Assembly (NCBI GenBank): GCA_018239845.1
Contig: JAFEGO010000068.1
Coordinates: forward strand, 1 to 46,573
From: Verrucomicrobiota bacterium
GTDB taxonomy: Bacteria > Verrucomicrobiota > Verrucomicrobiia > Opitutales > Opitutaceae
Reading direction: 5' to 3'
Length of the DNA: 46,573 nucleotides
Of this stretch, positions 33,580-41,219 are shown one piece after another. Within the stretch, counting starts at the first letter, position 1, and each line of letters starts with the position of its first letter. The notes beneath the pieces are model-generated. The model was not told the DNA's origin. It saw only the letters and a program-made list of their open reading frames with translations, and ran no database searches. A program made the translations under genes and the position numbers.

Positions 33580-33622
33580 TTTTCCGCTGGCCAGCCCGGG
33601 AGCGGTCCCTACGAGTTGCCCC

Positions 33623-34468
33623 ATGCAGGCGACCCCACCCAAGGAAGAACGTGACCTCAGTTTCCAGCCGTCGACAACGACTGCGCCGCGCCGGCTGACC
33701 CCGGAGCAGATCGCGTTCTACAACCGCGAGGGCTACGTCGCCCCGCTGGCGGCGTATGATCGTGCCGGGGCGGACCGCAACCGCGCGTACTTCGACGGCC
33801 TCCTGAAGCAGGTGCAGGCGGCGCGCAGCGACCTCGATGCGTACTCGATCAACGGCTTTCACGTCCACTGCCAGGGCCTCTACGACATTGTGACGAACCC
33901 GATCATCCTCGACCACGTGCAGGACATCATCGGGCCCGACATCGTTTGCTGGGGCAGCCACTTTTTCTGCAAGCTCGCGGGCGATCCCCGCAAGGTAGCC
34001 TGGCATCAGGATGCGTCGTACTGGCCGCTGTCGCCCGCGCGCACCGTCACCGTGTGGCTCGCCATCGATGACGCCGACCGGGAAAACGCCGCCATGATGT
34101 TCCTCCCCCGTACGCACAACGTCGGCCACCTGAAGTGGCGTCAGATCGGGACGGACAAGGCCGTGCTCAACCAAGAGATCGAAAACGTCGAGCAGATGGG
34201 CCGGCCGGTTTACGACGAGCTCAAGGCCGGGCAGTTTTCCCTGCATGCCGATATGCTCGCGCACGGCTCGGAGCCCAATGCCTCCAACCGCCGCCGCTGC
34301 GGCCTCACGATCCGCTACTGCCCGCCGAGCGTGCGTGCGCTGCATCCGAAATGGAACCAAGGCTCGATCCTCTGCCGCGGACAGGACCCGCAGAATAACT
34401 GGGTCCACAATCCGCGCCCGACGGGCGAGAACTACATGGCGATCGTCAACGTGATCGGCGCGAACTGA
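33623..34468 (+). CDS. Phytanoyl-CoA dioxygenase family protein (2)
   Basis: A 281-aa PhyH-type Fe(II)/2-oxoglutarate oxygenase. The iron ligands are H128 and D130 in WHQDASYW and H214 in LAHGSEPN; R225 or R231 would bind 2-oxoglutarate. MMFLPRTHNVGH is the family loop between strands. It starts 43 bp after fumC on the same strand, so it may be cotranscribed, and it converges on tag with 3 bp between stops. Sequence around the iron site (WHQDxSYW and AHGSxPN) is closer to the third PhyH protein here (40405) than to the first. Substrate unknown. Confidence 0.88.
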   Translation: MQATPPKEERDLSFQPSTTTAPRRLTPEQIAFYNREGYVAPLAAYDRAGADRNRAYFDGLLKQVQAARSDLDAYSINGFHVHCQGLYDIVTNPIILDHVQDIIGPDIVCWGSHFFCKLAGDPRKVAWHQDASYWPLSPARTVTVWLAIDDADRENAAMMFLPRTHNVGHLKWRQIGTDKAVLNQEIENVEQMGRPVYDELKAGQFSLHADMLAHGSEPNASNRRRCGLTIRYCPPSVRALHPKWNQGSILCRGQDPQNNWVHNPRPTGENYMAIVNVIGAN

Positions 34469-34471
34469 GCC

Positions 34472-35047
34472 TCACTTCAGCCGCGCGCAGACGAGATGCC
34501 GCGGACAGGTGAGCAGGTGGTCGTTGACCATGCCGGTGGCCTGCATGAAAGCGTGGCAGATCGTGGTGCCGACGAATTTGAAACCGCGCTTGAGCAGATC
34601 CTTGCTGAGGGCATCGCTCTGCGGCGTGTGCGTGGGCGCGCCGGCGAAGGTGCGGCGGCGGTTCACGATGGGCTTGTAGTCCACGAAGGCCCAGAGGTAG
34701 CGGTCGAAGCTGCCGAACTCCTTTTGCACGGCGAGGAAGGCCTGCGCATTTTTGATCGCGGCGGCGATTTTCAGGCGGTTGCGCACGATGCCGGCGTCGG
34801 CGAGCAGTGCGGCGACCTTGCGGTCGTCGTAGCGGGCGATCTTCGCGGCGTCGAAATTATCGAAGGCGCGTCGGTAGGCTTCGCGTTTGTTGAGAATGGT
34901 ATTCCAGCTGAGCCCGGCCTGCGCCCCTTCGAGGATGAGCAGCTCGAAGAGTGCGCGGTCGTCGTGCTGCGGCACGCCCCACTCGGCGTCATGGTAGGCG
35001 AGGTCGATGGGGGTCTTGGCCCAGGGGCAGGGAGCGGATTTGGTCAT
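34472..35047 (-). CDS. tag: DNA-3-methyladenine glycosylase I
   Basis: A 191-aa helix-hairpin-helix glycosylase that removes 3-methyladenine from alkylated DNA. The structural zinc site is intact: C7, H19 (YHDAEWG), H177 and C181 (HLLTC). ILEGAQAGLSW (38-48) forms the base-binding pocket with E40 and W48. Length and motifs match Tag. It is convergent with the PhyH gene and 36 bp downstream of the antiporter gene on the same strand. Confidence 0.95.
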   Translation of the reverse strand: MTKSAPCPWAKTPIDLAYHDAEWGVPQHDDRALFELLILEGAQAGLSWNTILNKREAYRRAFDNFDAAKIARYDDRKVAALLADAGIVRNRLKIAAAIKNAQAFLAVQKEFGSFDRYLWAFVDYKPIVNRRRTFAGAPTHTPQSDALSKDLLKRGFKFVGTTICHAFMQATGMVNDHLLTCPRHLVCARLK

Positions 35048-35083
35048 GGGGCGAGTCTAGCGCAGGGCAGTGACAGCCCGCTG

Positions 35084-36223
35084 TCAGGAGTGTGCATCGG
35101 CCGGCGTAGTCGTCGCGGCCGCCACGGGGGGCAATGCGACGATCGAGGCGATGGTGAGAAAGAGACCGGTGAGCACGACCCAGGCGGCAATGGCCGGCGC
35201 GATGCCGGCGCCCAGCATGGCCGTGGCCGCCAGCGCGACCATGGTGAGGTTGGGGCAGAGGAGCAGGTAGGTATCTCCGGTGCCGCCGAGCCGGAGCCAG
35301 CGGCGGTGGAGGATTTCGCGCCCGCCGAGGAGCAGACCGGCGGTCCCGGCGGCGTAGAGGGAGACAGGCGAAAGGATCAGGTACAGCGGGATCTGCATGC
35401 CGAGGGCGACAAAGAAGAGCGGGATGAGGAAGCGCCGGCTCAGCGGCGCGAGATAGTCCTCGAGGGACTTTCCCTCGTGCTGCACCCGGCTCATGAAGAG
35501 CCCGAGGAAAAACGCAGTCTTGGCCCCGGCGAGCCCGAGGCGCTCGCCCACCGCGCAGACGAGCAGGACGAGCAGCACGACGAAGTGCACGCGCCACTGG
35601 GTCGTGCGCGCGAGTGTGACCCGGAACATCCGCTCAGCGTGCACCGCGGTGCGGCTCACGAGGAAGACCACGAGGCCGATGCCAGCGAGCTTCAGGGCCA
35701 CGAGCCAGGCGGCGGTGTGCGCCAGGGCGGAGGTTTCGACCGAGAGCAGTACGATGGCGACGACCTCCAGCAGCACCATGACGTGCAGGACGAAGGTGCG
35801 CGCCGCGGGATCGAGGCCCGCGTGCTGTTTCCACGCGCCATGGGCCATGCCGACCGAACAGCCGGTGAGCGCCGCGGCCGCGACGAAGGCCTCGGTCCAG
35901 TCGAGGCCGGCGAGCCGCGCGCAGGCCAGCACGAGGGGGTACTGGATCAGAATCCATTTCGCGACCCAGGCCCCGGGCCGGGCCAGCTCGCGCGGGCGGG
36001 GCAGGTCGATTTCCAGGCCGACTTCAAATAACAGCAGCAGAAAGCCGATCTGGCCGGCCTCGCGGATCATGGTGGCGACATCGTCGCTGGCCATCGGGCG
36101 CAGCAGCAGGCCGATCACGACAAACGCCGGGTAGATCAGCGCCGGGCGCCGGAGCCAGCGGCAACCATCGGGCACGGCCATGAACACCAGGAGCAGGGCG
36201 ACGATGATTTCGATGCTGTGCAC
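35084..36223 (-). CDS. Kef-type cation:proton antiporter (CPA2)
   Basis: A 379-aa integral membrane protein with 11-12 predicted helices, of the Na+/H+ exchanger (CPA2/KefB) fold. LLLLFEVGLEIDLP (near 62-75) is the typical fourth-helix motif of the family, and the charged cross-over region around TGCSVGMAHG follows. It lacks the C-terminal TrkA-N nucleotide-binding domain of full KefB/KefC. The start appears to be GTG (36221-36223). Transported ion is unknown; K+ or Na+ are the usual choices. It is divergent from the WYL regulator, which might control it. Confidence 0.87.
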   Translation of the reverse strand: MHSIEIIVALLLVFMAVPDGCRWLRRPALIYPAFVVIGLLLRPMASDDVATMIREAGQIGFLLLLFEVGLEIDLPRPRELARPGAWVAKWILIQYPLVLACARLAGLDWTEAFVAAAALTGCSVGMAHGAWKQHAGLDPAARTFVLHVMVLLEVVAIVLLSVETSALAHTAAWLVALKLAGIGLVVFLVSRTAVHAERMFRVTLARTTQWRVHFVVLLVLLVCAVGERLGLAGAKTAFFLGLFMSRVQHEGKSLEDYLAPLSRRFLIPLFFVALGMQIPLYLILSPVSLYAAGTAGLLLGGREILHRRWLRLGGTGDTYLLLCPNLTMVALAATAMLGAGIAPAIAAWVVLTGLFLTIASIVALPPVAAATTTPADAHS

Positions 36224-36322
36224 GCCCGCGAAGGTGGATCGGGCCGGGGCGGTGGCAAGGCTGGCCGCGAATGGATGATAAAATCATTTGGCGTGGCGAC
36301 CCGGCGCCCCATGCTGGGCGCG

Positions 36323-37267
36323 ATGAACCGGACGGACCGTCTCGTGGCGATGGTGATGTTTCTCCAAGGGCGCAGAGTCGTGCGCGCCGAGGAGCTGTCG
36401 CGGCATTTTGAGGTGACGGTGCGCACGATCTACCGCGACGTCTCGGCGCTGAGTGAGGCGGGTGTGCCGGTGGTGGGCGAGGCGGGCGTGGGCTACAGCC
36501 TCGTGCAGGGCTACCACCTGCCGCCCGTGATGTTCACCGCGGAGGAGGCGATGGCGATGTTTCTCGGTGGAGAGATGGTGAAACGTTTTTCCGACGCCTC
36601 GCTGACCGCGCCGATGGACTCCGCGCTTTTAAAAATCCGCTCCGTCCTTCCGCGCGAGCGGCAGGACGAACTCGACCGTCTCGCTCGCGCCACCGCCATC
36701 CAAGGCGCGGCGCGGCTGGGCTCCGGTTTCGGCCAAAGGACTTTGTTGCCGATCCAGCAGGCGACGGTCGGTCGGCGGGTGTTGCGGCTAACCTACCGGG
36801 CGCGGGCCCGGGAAGAGGACACCGTCCGCGACGTCGAGCCGCTCGGCGTGAGCTATCACACGGATGCGTGGTACCTCGTGGCGTGGTGCCGCCTGCGGAC
36901 GGACTACCGGTCGTTCAAGCTGGAGCGCATCCGCGCGCTGGAGGTGAAGGCCGAGCGGTTCGCGCCGCGGCCCGAGTTTTCGCTCGAGGCGTTTCTCGAC
37001 CGGCAGATGGCGGACGGTGAGCGCTTCACCGCCCGGGTATGGTTCACGCGCGATGCCGCCGAGCGCGCCCGGCGGGAAAACAGCGTGACCGTGACCGGTG
37101 AGGAGGCCGTGCGCGATGGCTGGGAGCTCGAGCTCCAGACCTTTTCGCTCGAGTGGCTGGCAGGGTGGATTCTGGCCTACGGGGCCAACGCCGAGGCGGT
37201 CAGTCCGCCGCGGTTGCGCACGCTCGTGCGGACCCTGGCCCAGAAGGTTGCGACGCTGCACCGGTAG
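36323..37267 (+). CDS. YafY-type HTH and WYL-domain transcriptional regulator
   Basis: A 314-aa regulator. Residues 1-60 are a winged helix (MNRTDRLVAMVMFLQGR, then the recognition helix VTVRTIYRDVSAL). The middle is a WYL domain of about 140-225 with the Trp-Tyr-Leu triad in DAWYLVAWCR, followed by a C-terminal extension (WCX) domain. WYL regulators bind small ligands or nucleic acid and often control DNA-damage or defence genes. The ATG at 36323 is preferred over starts at 36311 and 36218. It is divergent from the antiporter gene by 99 bp. Confidence 0.9.
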   Translation: MNRTDRLVAMVMFLQGRRVVRAEELSRHFEVTVRTIYRDVSALSEAGVPVVGEAGVGYSLVQGYHLPPVMFTAEEAMAMFLGGEMVKRFSDASLTAPMDSALLKIRSVLPRERQDELDRLARATAIQGAARLGSGFGQRTLLPIQQATVGRRVLRLTYRARAREEDTVRDVEPLGVSYHTDAWYLVAWCRLRTDYRSFKLERIRALEVKAERFAPRPEFSLEAFLDRQMADGERFTARVWFTRDAAERARRENSVTVTGEEAVRDGWELELQTFSLEWLAGWILAYGANAEAVSPPRLRTLVRTLAQKVATLHR

Positions 37268-37308
37268 AACACGGAAAAAGGGGAGGAGGGGCGCGATTGG
37301 GCTTGCTT

Positions 37309-37325
37309 CTGTTAAATTTTAACAG
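37309..37325. promoter_or_regulatory. Inverted repeat upstream of the DeoR gene, candidate autoregulatory operator
   Basis: CTGTTAAA-T-TTTAACAG is a perfect 8-bp inverted repeat with a single central base, 27 bp before the deoR-type ATG. It stands out because the region is AT-rich within GC-rich DNA. DeoR proteins commonly repress their own operon from such sites, and loss of binding in the presence of a sugar phosphate would induce the operon below. Its T-run is part of the repeat, so it is not a terminator. Confidence 0.65.
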
Positions 37326-37352
37326 CGATTTGTGACAAGTAAACACGATCGC

Positions 37353-38165
37353 ATGAACCCCGGCGAACGACGTCAGCTCATCCTTGACCGCCTCGAACAG
37401 GAGGGGACGGGCGTGTGCTCCTACGAGACGCTCGCGGCGGCGCTGAAGGTCTCGAGCATGACCGTGCGGCGCGACCTCGAGGAACTGATCCGGCTCGGCA
37501 CCGTGATCCGCACGGTGGGCGGCGTGCAGCGGGCGCAGGCGCCGTCGTACCTTTACGAGACCGCACTGCACTCCCGTCTGGCGGTCAACCGGCAGGAGAA
37601 ACGAAGCATCGCGCGCCTGGCGCTCGGGCTGATCAAGCCGCAGCAGACGCTGTTCATCGACGGCAGCAGCACCTGTCTCGAACTCGTGCGGGCCCTCGCG
37701 AAGGAAAAACTGGCGATCACCGTCGTGACCAACTCCGCGCTCGTGTGTCTCGAGCTGGGCAAGAATCGCGATATCACCGTCGTGGGCATCGGCGGTCAGT
37801 ACGATGCCAACAGCCTGTCCTACGTAGGCCCGCAGGCGGAGGACTGGGCGAAGACGCTTTTCATCGACGCGGCCTTTCTCGGCACCAAGGGATTTTTGCC
37901 GGCGAAGGGGACCTTCGAGTCATCGCTGCCGACGATCCGGATCAAGCAGATCGTTGCGCAGCGTTGCGGCCAGCTCGTGCTGCTGGCCGACCACACGAAA
38001 TTCGGCCAGCGCGCGCTGAGCCAGGTGCTCGAGCTCGCGCAGATCCACACCGTCATCACCGACGACCGCGTGCCGCGGGCCGAACTCGCGGCGCTGGGCA
38101 AAAAAATCCCGCGGGTCCTCGTCGCCCCGGCGTCACCGGGCAAAGGAGCCAGCCATGCCGCTTAA
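37353..38165 (+). CDS. DeoR-family sugar-responsive transcriptional regulator
   Basis: A 270-aa regulator. Residues 1-58 form the DeoR winged helix (LAAALKVSSMTVRRDLEELIRLG). Residues about 80-240 form the DeoR C-terminal sensor of the ribose-phosphate-isomerase-like fold, with FIDGSSTC and FLGTKGF as phosphosugar-binding loops. The usual inducer is a phosphorylated sugar. An alternative GTG 7 codons upstream is possible. It overlaps the aldolase-like gene by 11 bp and heads a plus-strand operon of at least eight genes, for which it is most likely the repressor. Confidence 0.93.
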   Translation: MNPGERRQLILDRLEQEGTGVCSYETLAAALKVSSMTVRRDLEELIRLGTVIRTVGGVQRAQAPSYLYETALHSRLAVNRQEKRSIARLALGLIKPQQTLFIDGSSTCLELVRALAKEKLAITVVTNSALVCLELGKNRDITVVGIGGQYDANSLSYVGPQAEDWAKTLFIDAAFLGTKGFLPAKGTFESSLPTIRIKQIVAQRCGQLVLLADHTKFGQRALSQVLELAQIHTVITDDRVPRAELAALGKKIPRVLVAPASPGKGASHAA

Positions 38166-39042
38166 ACCGATCGATCAACTCATGTCCGCCGCACGGGCCG
38201 GGGGCTACGCCCTCGGCTATTTCGAGAGCTGGAATTTCGAGTCGTTGCAGGGTGTCATCGACGCCGCCGAGCAGATGCGCGCGCCGGTGATCATCGGCTT
38301 CAACGGCGAGTTTCTCAGCGGGCCGCACCGCTGCGCGGCCGAGCGGTTGTCGTGGTACGGTGCGCTGGGCCGGGCGGCGGCCGAGTCCGCGTCGGTGCCG
38401 GTGGGGTTTATTTTCAACGAGTGCCCGGATGATGCCTGGGTGAAGCGCGCGGCCTCGGCCGGTTTTAACCTCGTGATGCCGGCGGATGCCACCGCCACCT
38501 ATGAGGATTACGAGCGGCGCGTGCGCGAGATCGCGGTCCATGCGCATGGTCTCGGCGTGGCGGTGGAGGCGGAGCTCGGGCATCTGCCCTGCGGCTCCTC
38601 AGGCACGATCGACGACAGCGGCACGATGACCGATCCGGATATCGCGGCGCGGTTTGTCGCGGCGACGAAGGTGGACCTGCTCGCGGTGAGCGTCGGCAAC
38701 ATCCACATCCGCCTCAGCGGCGAGCAGGACCTGGCGCTCGGTCACTTGGAAAAAATCCACCGCCGGGTGCCGGTGCCGCTGGTGCTGCATGGCGGCACGG
38801 GCATCACGGCCGGTTCATTGCGCGAGGCGATCAAGCTGGGCGTCGCCAAGGTGAACTACGGGACGTACCTGAAGCAGCGGTATCTGAAGACGCTGCGGGC
38901 GGCGCTGCAGGATACGACGGCGAATCCCCACGAGTTGCTGGGCATCGGCGGCGAGCACGACGTCATGGTGGCCGGGCGCCACGCCGTGCGTGACGCCGTG
39001 TTGGATCGCATCGAAACCCTCGGGTGCTGCGGGAGAGCTTGA
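38155..39042 (+). CDS. Class II aldolase-fold protein with altered active site
   Basis: A 295-aa TIM-barrel protein of the class II fructose/tagatose-bisphosphate aldolase family. VEAELG (137-142), the metal His in VGNIHIRL (H184), LVLHGGTGI (H212) and KVNYGTYLK (232-240) align with GatY/FbaA. The usual LHLDHH segment is FIFNEC (85-90): the catalytic Asp is Asn88 and a zinc His is Glu89. It may therefore use another metal geometry or do another reaction. A clear AAGGAG ribosome site lies 7 bp before the ATG, one of the few in the window. Its neighbour is a PfkB kinase, a pairing seen in sugar-acid and inositol (IolC/IolJ) routes. Confidence 0.87.
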   Translation: MPLKPIDQLMSAARAGGYALGYFESWNFESLQGVIDAAEQMRAPVIIGFNGEFLSGPHRCAAERLSWYGALGRAAAESASVPVGFIFNECPDDAWVKRAASAGFNLVMPADATATYEDYERRVREIAVHAHGLGVAVEAELGHLPCGSSGTIDDSGTMTDPDIAARFVAATKVDLLAVSVGNIHIRLSGEQDLALGHLEKIHRRVPVPLVLHGGTGITAGSLREAIKLGVAKVNYGTYLKQRYLKTLRAALQDTTANPHELLGIGGEHDVMVAGRHAVRDAVLDRIETLGCCGRA

Positions 39043-39044
39043 CC

Positions 39045-40001
39045 ATGGCGGATATCGGCTGCGTCGGAGTCATAGTGGAGGACACGTTTTGCGGGCCCAT
39101 GCGAGAGCTGCCGCGCGAGGGCATGCTGCTCGCGATCGACGGCATGCCGGTGAAGGCCGGCGGCTGCGCGGCCAACGTCGCCATCGACCTCGTCAAGCAG
39201 GGCCACGCCGTGGATATCGTCGGCTGCCTTGGCCGCGACCCCGCGGCGCAGACCCTGCGCTCCACGCTCACCGCGCACGGTGTCGGCTGCGATCAGCTCG
39301 CGACGACTGACCAATATCCCACGAGCCGCACGGTCGTCCTCCTCGTCGAGGGGCAGGACCGGCGCTTCATCCATGTCTTCGGGGCGAACCGTGCGCTGAC
39401 CGTGGATCACATCTCGCGGGAGTGGGTGGCGGGTCTGAAGGTGCTCTACATCGGCGGCCTCTTCGCGCTGCCCGGGCTCGATCCCGCGGCCCTGCGTGAC
39501 CTGCTGATTTTCTGCCGGACAATGGGTGTTATCACGGTGGTTGATGTGGTCATGACGCAGTCGTGGCAGAGCCGCGGTGAACTCAACGCGCTGTTGCCGC
39601 ACATCGACTATTTCCTGCCCAACGACGACGAGGCGCACCTCATCACCGGACTGACCGATCCGCTGGCGCAGCTGCGCTTCTTCCGGCATGCCGGGGCGCA
39701 CACCGTGATCATCACGCAGGGCAAGTCCGGGGCCTACGCCGGGCGCGGCGGCGACTACTGGCGGTCGGGCACGTATCCGGCGAAGGTGGTCGATCCCTCC
39801 GGCTCGGGCGACGCGTTTGGCGCGGGCCTCATTGCGGCGATCCACCGGGGCGGCGACCTGCCCGATCTCCTGCGCTACGGCAGTGCGCTCGGCGCCTCGG
39901 CCACGCGCGCCGTCGGCACGACCGACGGGGTTTTTACCGCCAGCGAGGCCGCCGCATTTATCGCCGCGAACAACCTGCCGATCACCATGGGAAAACTTTA
40001 A
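39045..40001 (+). CDS. PfkB-family carbohydrate kinase
   Basis: A 318-aa ribokinase-fold kinase. The substrate-binding Gly-Gly is at 39-40 in KAGGCAANVA, and the C-terminal signature DPSGSGDAFGAG (250-261) carries the catalytic base D256 and the anion hole. FLPNDDEAHLITG is the typical N-x-x-E region. It starts 2 bp after the aldolase-like gene. It would phosphorylate a sugar or sugar acid whose product is then handled by the neighbour and sensed by the DeoR protein. The exact sugar is not readable from sequence. Confidence 0.92.
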   Translation: MADIGCVGVIVEDTFCGPMRELPREGMLLAIDGMPVKAGGCAANVAIDLVKQGHAVDIVGCLGRDPAAQTLRSTLTAHGVGCDQLATTDQYPTSRTVVLLVEGQDRRFIHVFGANRALTVDHISREWVAGLKVLYIGGLFALPGLDPAALRDLLIFCRTMGVITVVDVVMTQSWQSRGELNALLPHIDYFLPNDDEAHLITGLTDPLAQLRFFRHAGAHTVIITQGKSGAYAGRGGDYWRSGTYPAKVVDPSGSGDAFGAGLIAAIHRGGDLPDLLRYGSALGASATRAVGTTDGVFTASEAAAFIAANNLPITMGKL

Positions 40002-40006
40002 GCGCC

Positions 40007-40408
40007 ATGAAAATTGTGATGAAGATGCCGGACCTCGCGACGACGGACTCCGCGATCAAGGTGATCCGCTGGCTCATCGAGATCGGCCAGCCCGTCCAGC
40101 GCGGCCAGATCCTGCTGGAGGTCGAGACCGACAAGGCCACGATGGAAGTCGAGTCCATCGCGACGGGCAAGTTGCTCGCGTATCACGCGCAGCCCGGCGA
40201 TGCGCTCACCGCGGGCCAGCCGCTCGTGTCCCTCGACGTCGAGGGCATCGCGCCGCCCCGGCCTGCTGCGCCCGCACCCCTTTCTGGGACCGAACCCACG
40301 CCTCCACCTCAAACTGCCCCGGTCTCGGCGTCGCCCGTTGCGCCGAAGACCGGCGGCATGTTTGCGCGCAATCGCTCCGCCCAATCGAACCCCACCCCCA
40401 AGCCATGA
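40007..40408 (+). CDS. Stand-alone lipoyl/biotinyl-domain protein
   Basis: A 133-aa protein. Residues 1-80 are a complete lipoyl domain of the 2-oxoacid dehydrogenase E2 type: MPDLATTD, then VEVETDKATMEVES-like sequence ETDKATMEVES at 40-50 with the modification site K43, and LVSLDVEG closing the barrel. Residues 81-133 are a Pro/Ala-rich linker ending GGMFARNRSAQSN. There is no peripheral-subunit-binding or acyltransferase domain, and no E1 or E3 gene nearby in the window. It starts 5 bp after the kinase and overlaps the dioxygenase start (ATGA at 40405-40408). DKA rather than MKM argues for lipoate, not biotin. Its partner is unknown. Confidence 0.9.
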   Translation: MKIVMKMPDLATTDSAIKVIRWLIEIGQPVQRGQILLEVETDKATMEVESIATGKLLAYHAQPGDALTAGQPLVSLDVEGIAPPRPAAPAPLSGTEPTPPPQTAPVSASPVAPKTGGMFARNRSAQSNPTPKP

Positions 40409-41202
40409 ATTCCCCCCTGACGGCCGGCCGCGTCGCGGACTACACGCGCGATGGTTACCTGATTGTGAAGCACCCGATTTTCTCGCCGGAGAAATTCGCG
40501 CAGGCCAAGGCGTACTGCGCCTCGCTCTTCGATGCGGCGAACGAGGGCGGCAACATCCCGGCGATCATCGATTGCCCGCACTGGCGGGATCCGCGGATGT
40601 TCGAGTGGATCTTCGCCGATGAGATGCTCGATCTCGTCGAGCCGCTCATCGGGCCCGACATCGGCGTCTTTGCCTGCCACCTGCTGCAAAAGCCCGCCGG
40701 CACCGGCAAGCGCGTGCCCTGGCACGAGGATTCCGCGTACTGGCGCGGCGTGCTCGAGCCGATGACGGTCGCCTCCGTCACGCTCGCGCTCGAGCCCTGC
40801 CTCACGGAAAACGGCTGCCTGCGCGTCGTGCCCGGCACGCACCTGCACGGCTACTCGGACTACGCGCCGGTGAAAAAGCCCGAGGACGAGGTGTTCGGCA
40901 TCGAGATCAAGCGCAGCGAGGTGCTCAACGCCCGCGCCGCCGACATCGTGCTGCAGCCCAACGAGGCCTCCGTGCATCACGGGAAGATCATCCACGGCTC
41001 CAATCCCAACACCGGCAACCTCCGCCGCGCTGTGCTCACCGTGCGCTATTTCCCGACAACGGTGCGCTTCGTCTCCGACGCGCACGAGTACTTCAAGCAG
41101 GGTTTTCATATCTATCTCGCGCGCGGTCGCGACCACGCGGGCAACCGCTACAGTGATCCCACGAAGGCCTACGCGAAAAACGACAAGGTTTCCACGGCCT
41201 GA
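40405..41202 (+). CDS. Phytanoyl-CoA dioxygenase family protein (3)
   Basis: A 265-aa PhyH-type oxygenase. H107 and D109 in WHEDSAYW and H197 in IIHGSNPN bind iron; R207, R208 or R214 would contact 2-oxoglutarate. ENGCLRVVPGTH is the family loop. The start overlaps the lipoyl-protein stop by 4 bases, a strong sign of coupled translation. It is followed after 17 bp by the glycosidase genes. In this operon it probably hydroxylates a sugar-derived or alkylated metabolite, for example to remove a methyl or acyl substituent; this is inference. Confidence 0.9.
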   Translation: MNSPLTAGRVADYTRDGYLIVKHPIFSPEKFAQAKAYCASLFDAANEGGNIPAIIDCPHWRDPRMFEWIFADEMLDLVEPLIGPDIGVFACHLLQKPAGTGKRVPWHEDSAYWRGVLEPMTVASVTLALEPCLTENGCLRVVPGTHLHGYSDYAPVKKPEDEVFGIEIKRSEVLNARAADIVLQPNEASVHHGKIIHGSNPNTGNLRRAVLTVRYFPTTVRFVSDAHEYFKQGFHIYLARGRDHAGNRYSDPTKAYAKNDKVSTA

Positions 41203-41219
41203 TTCTCCCACGGTTCGCC

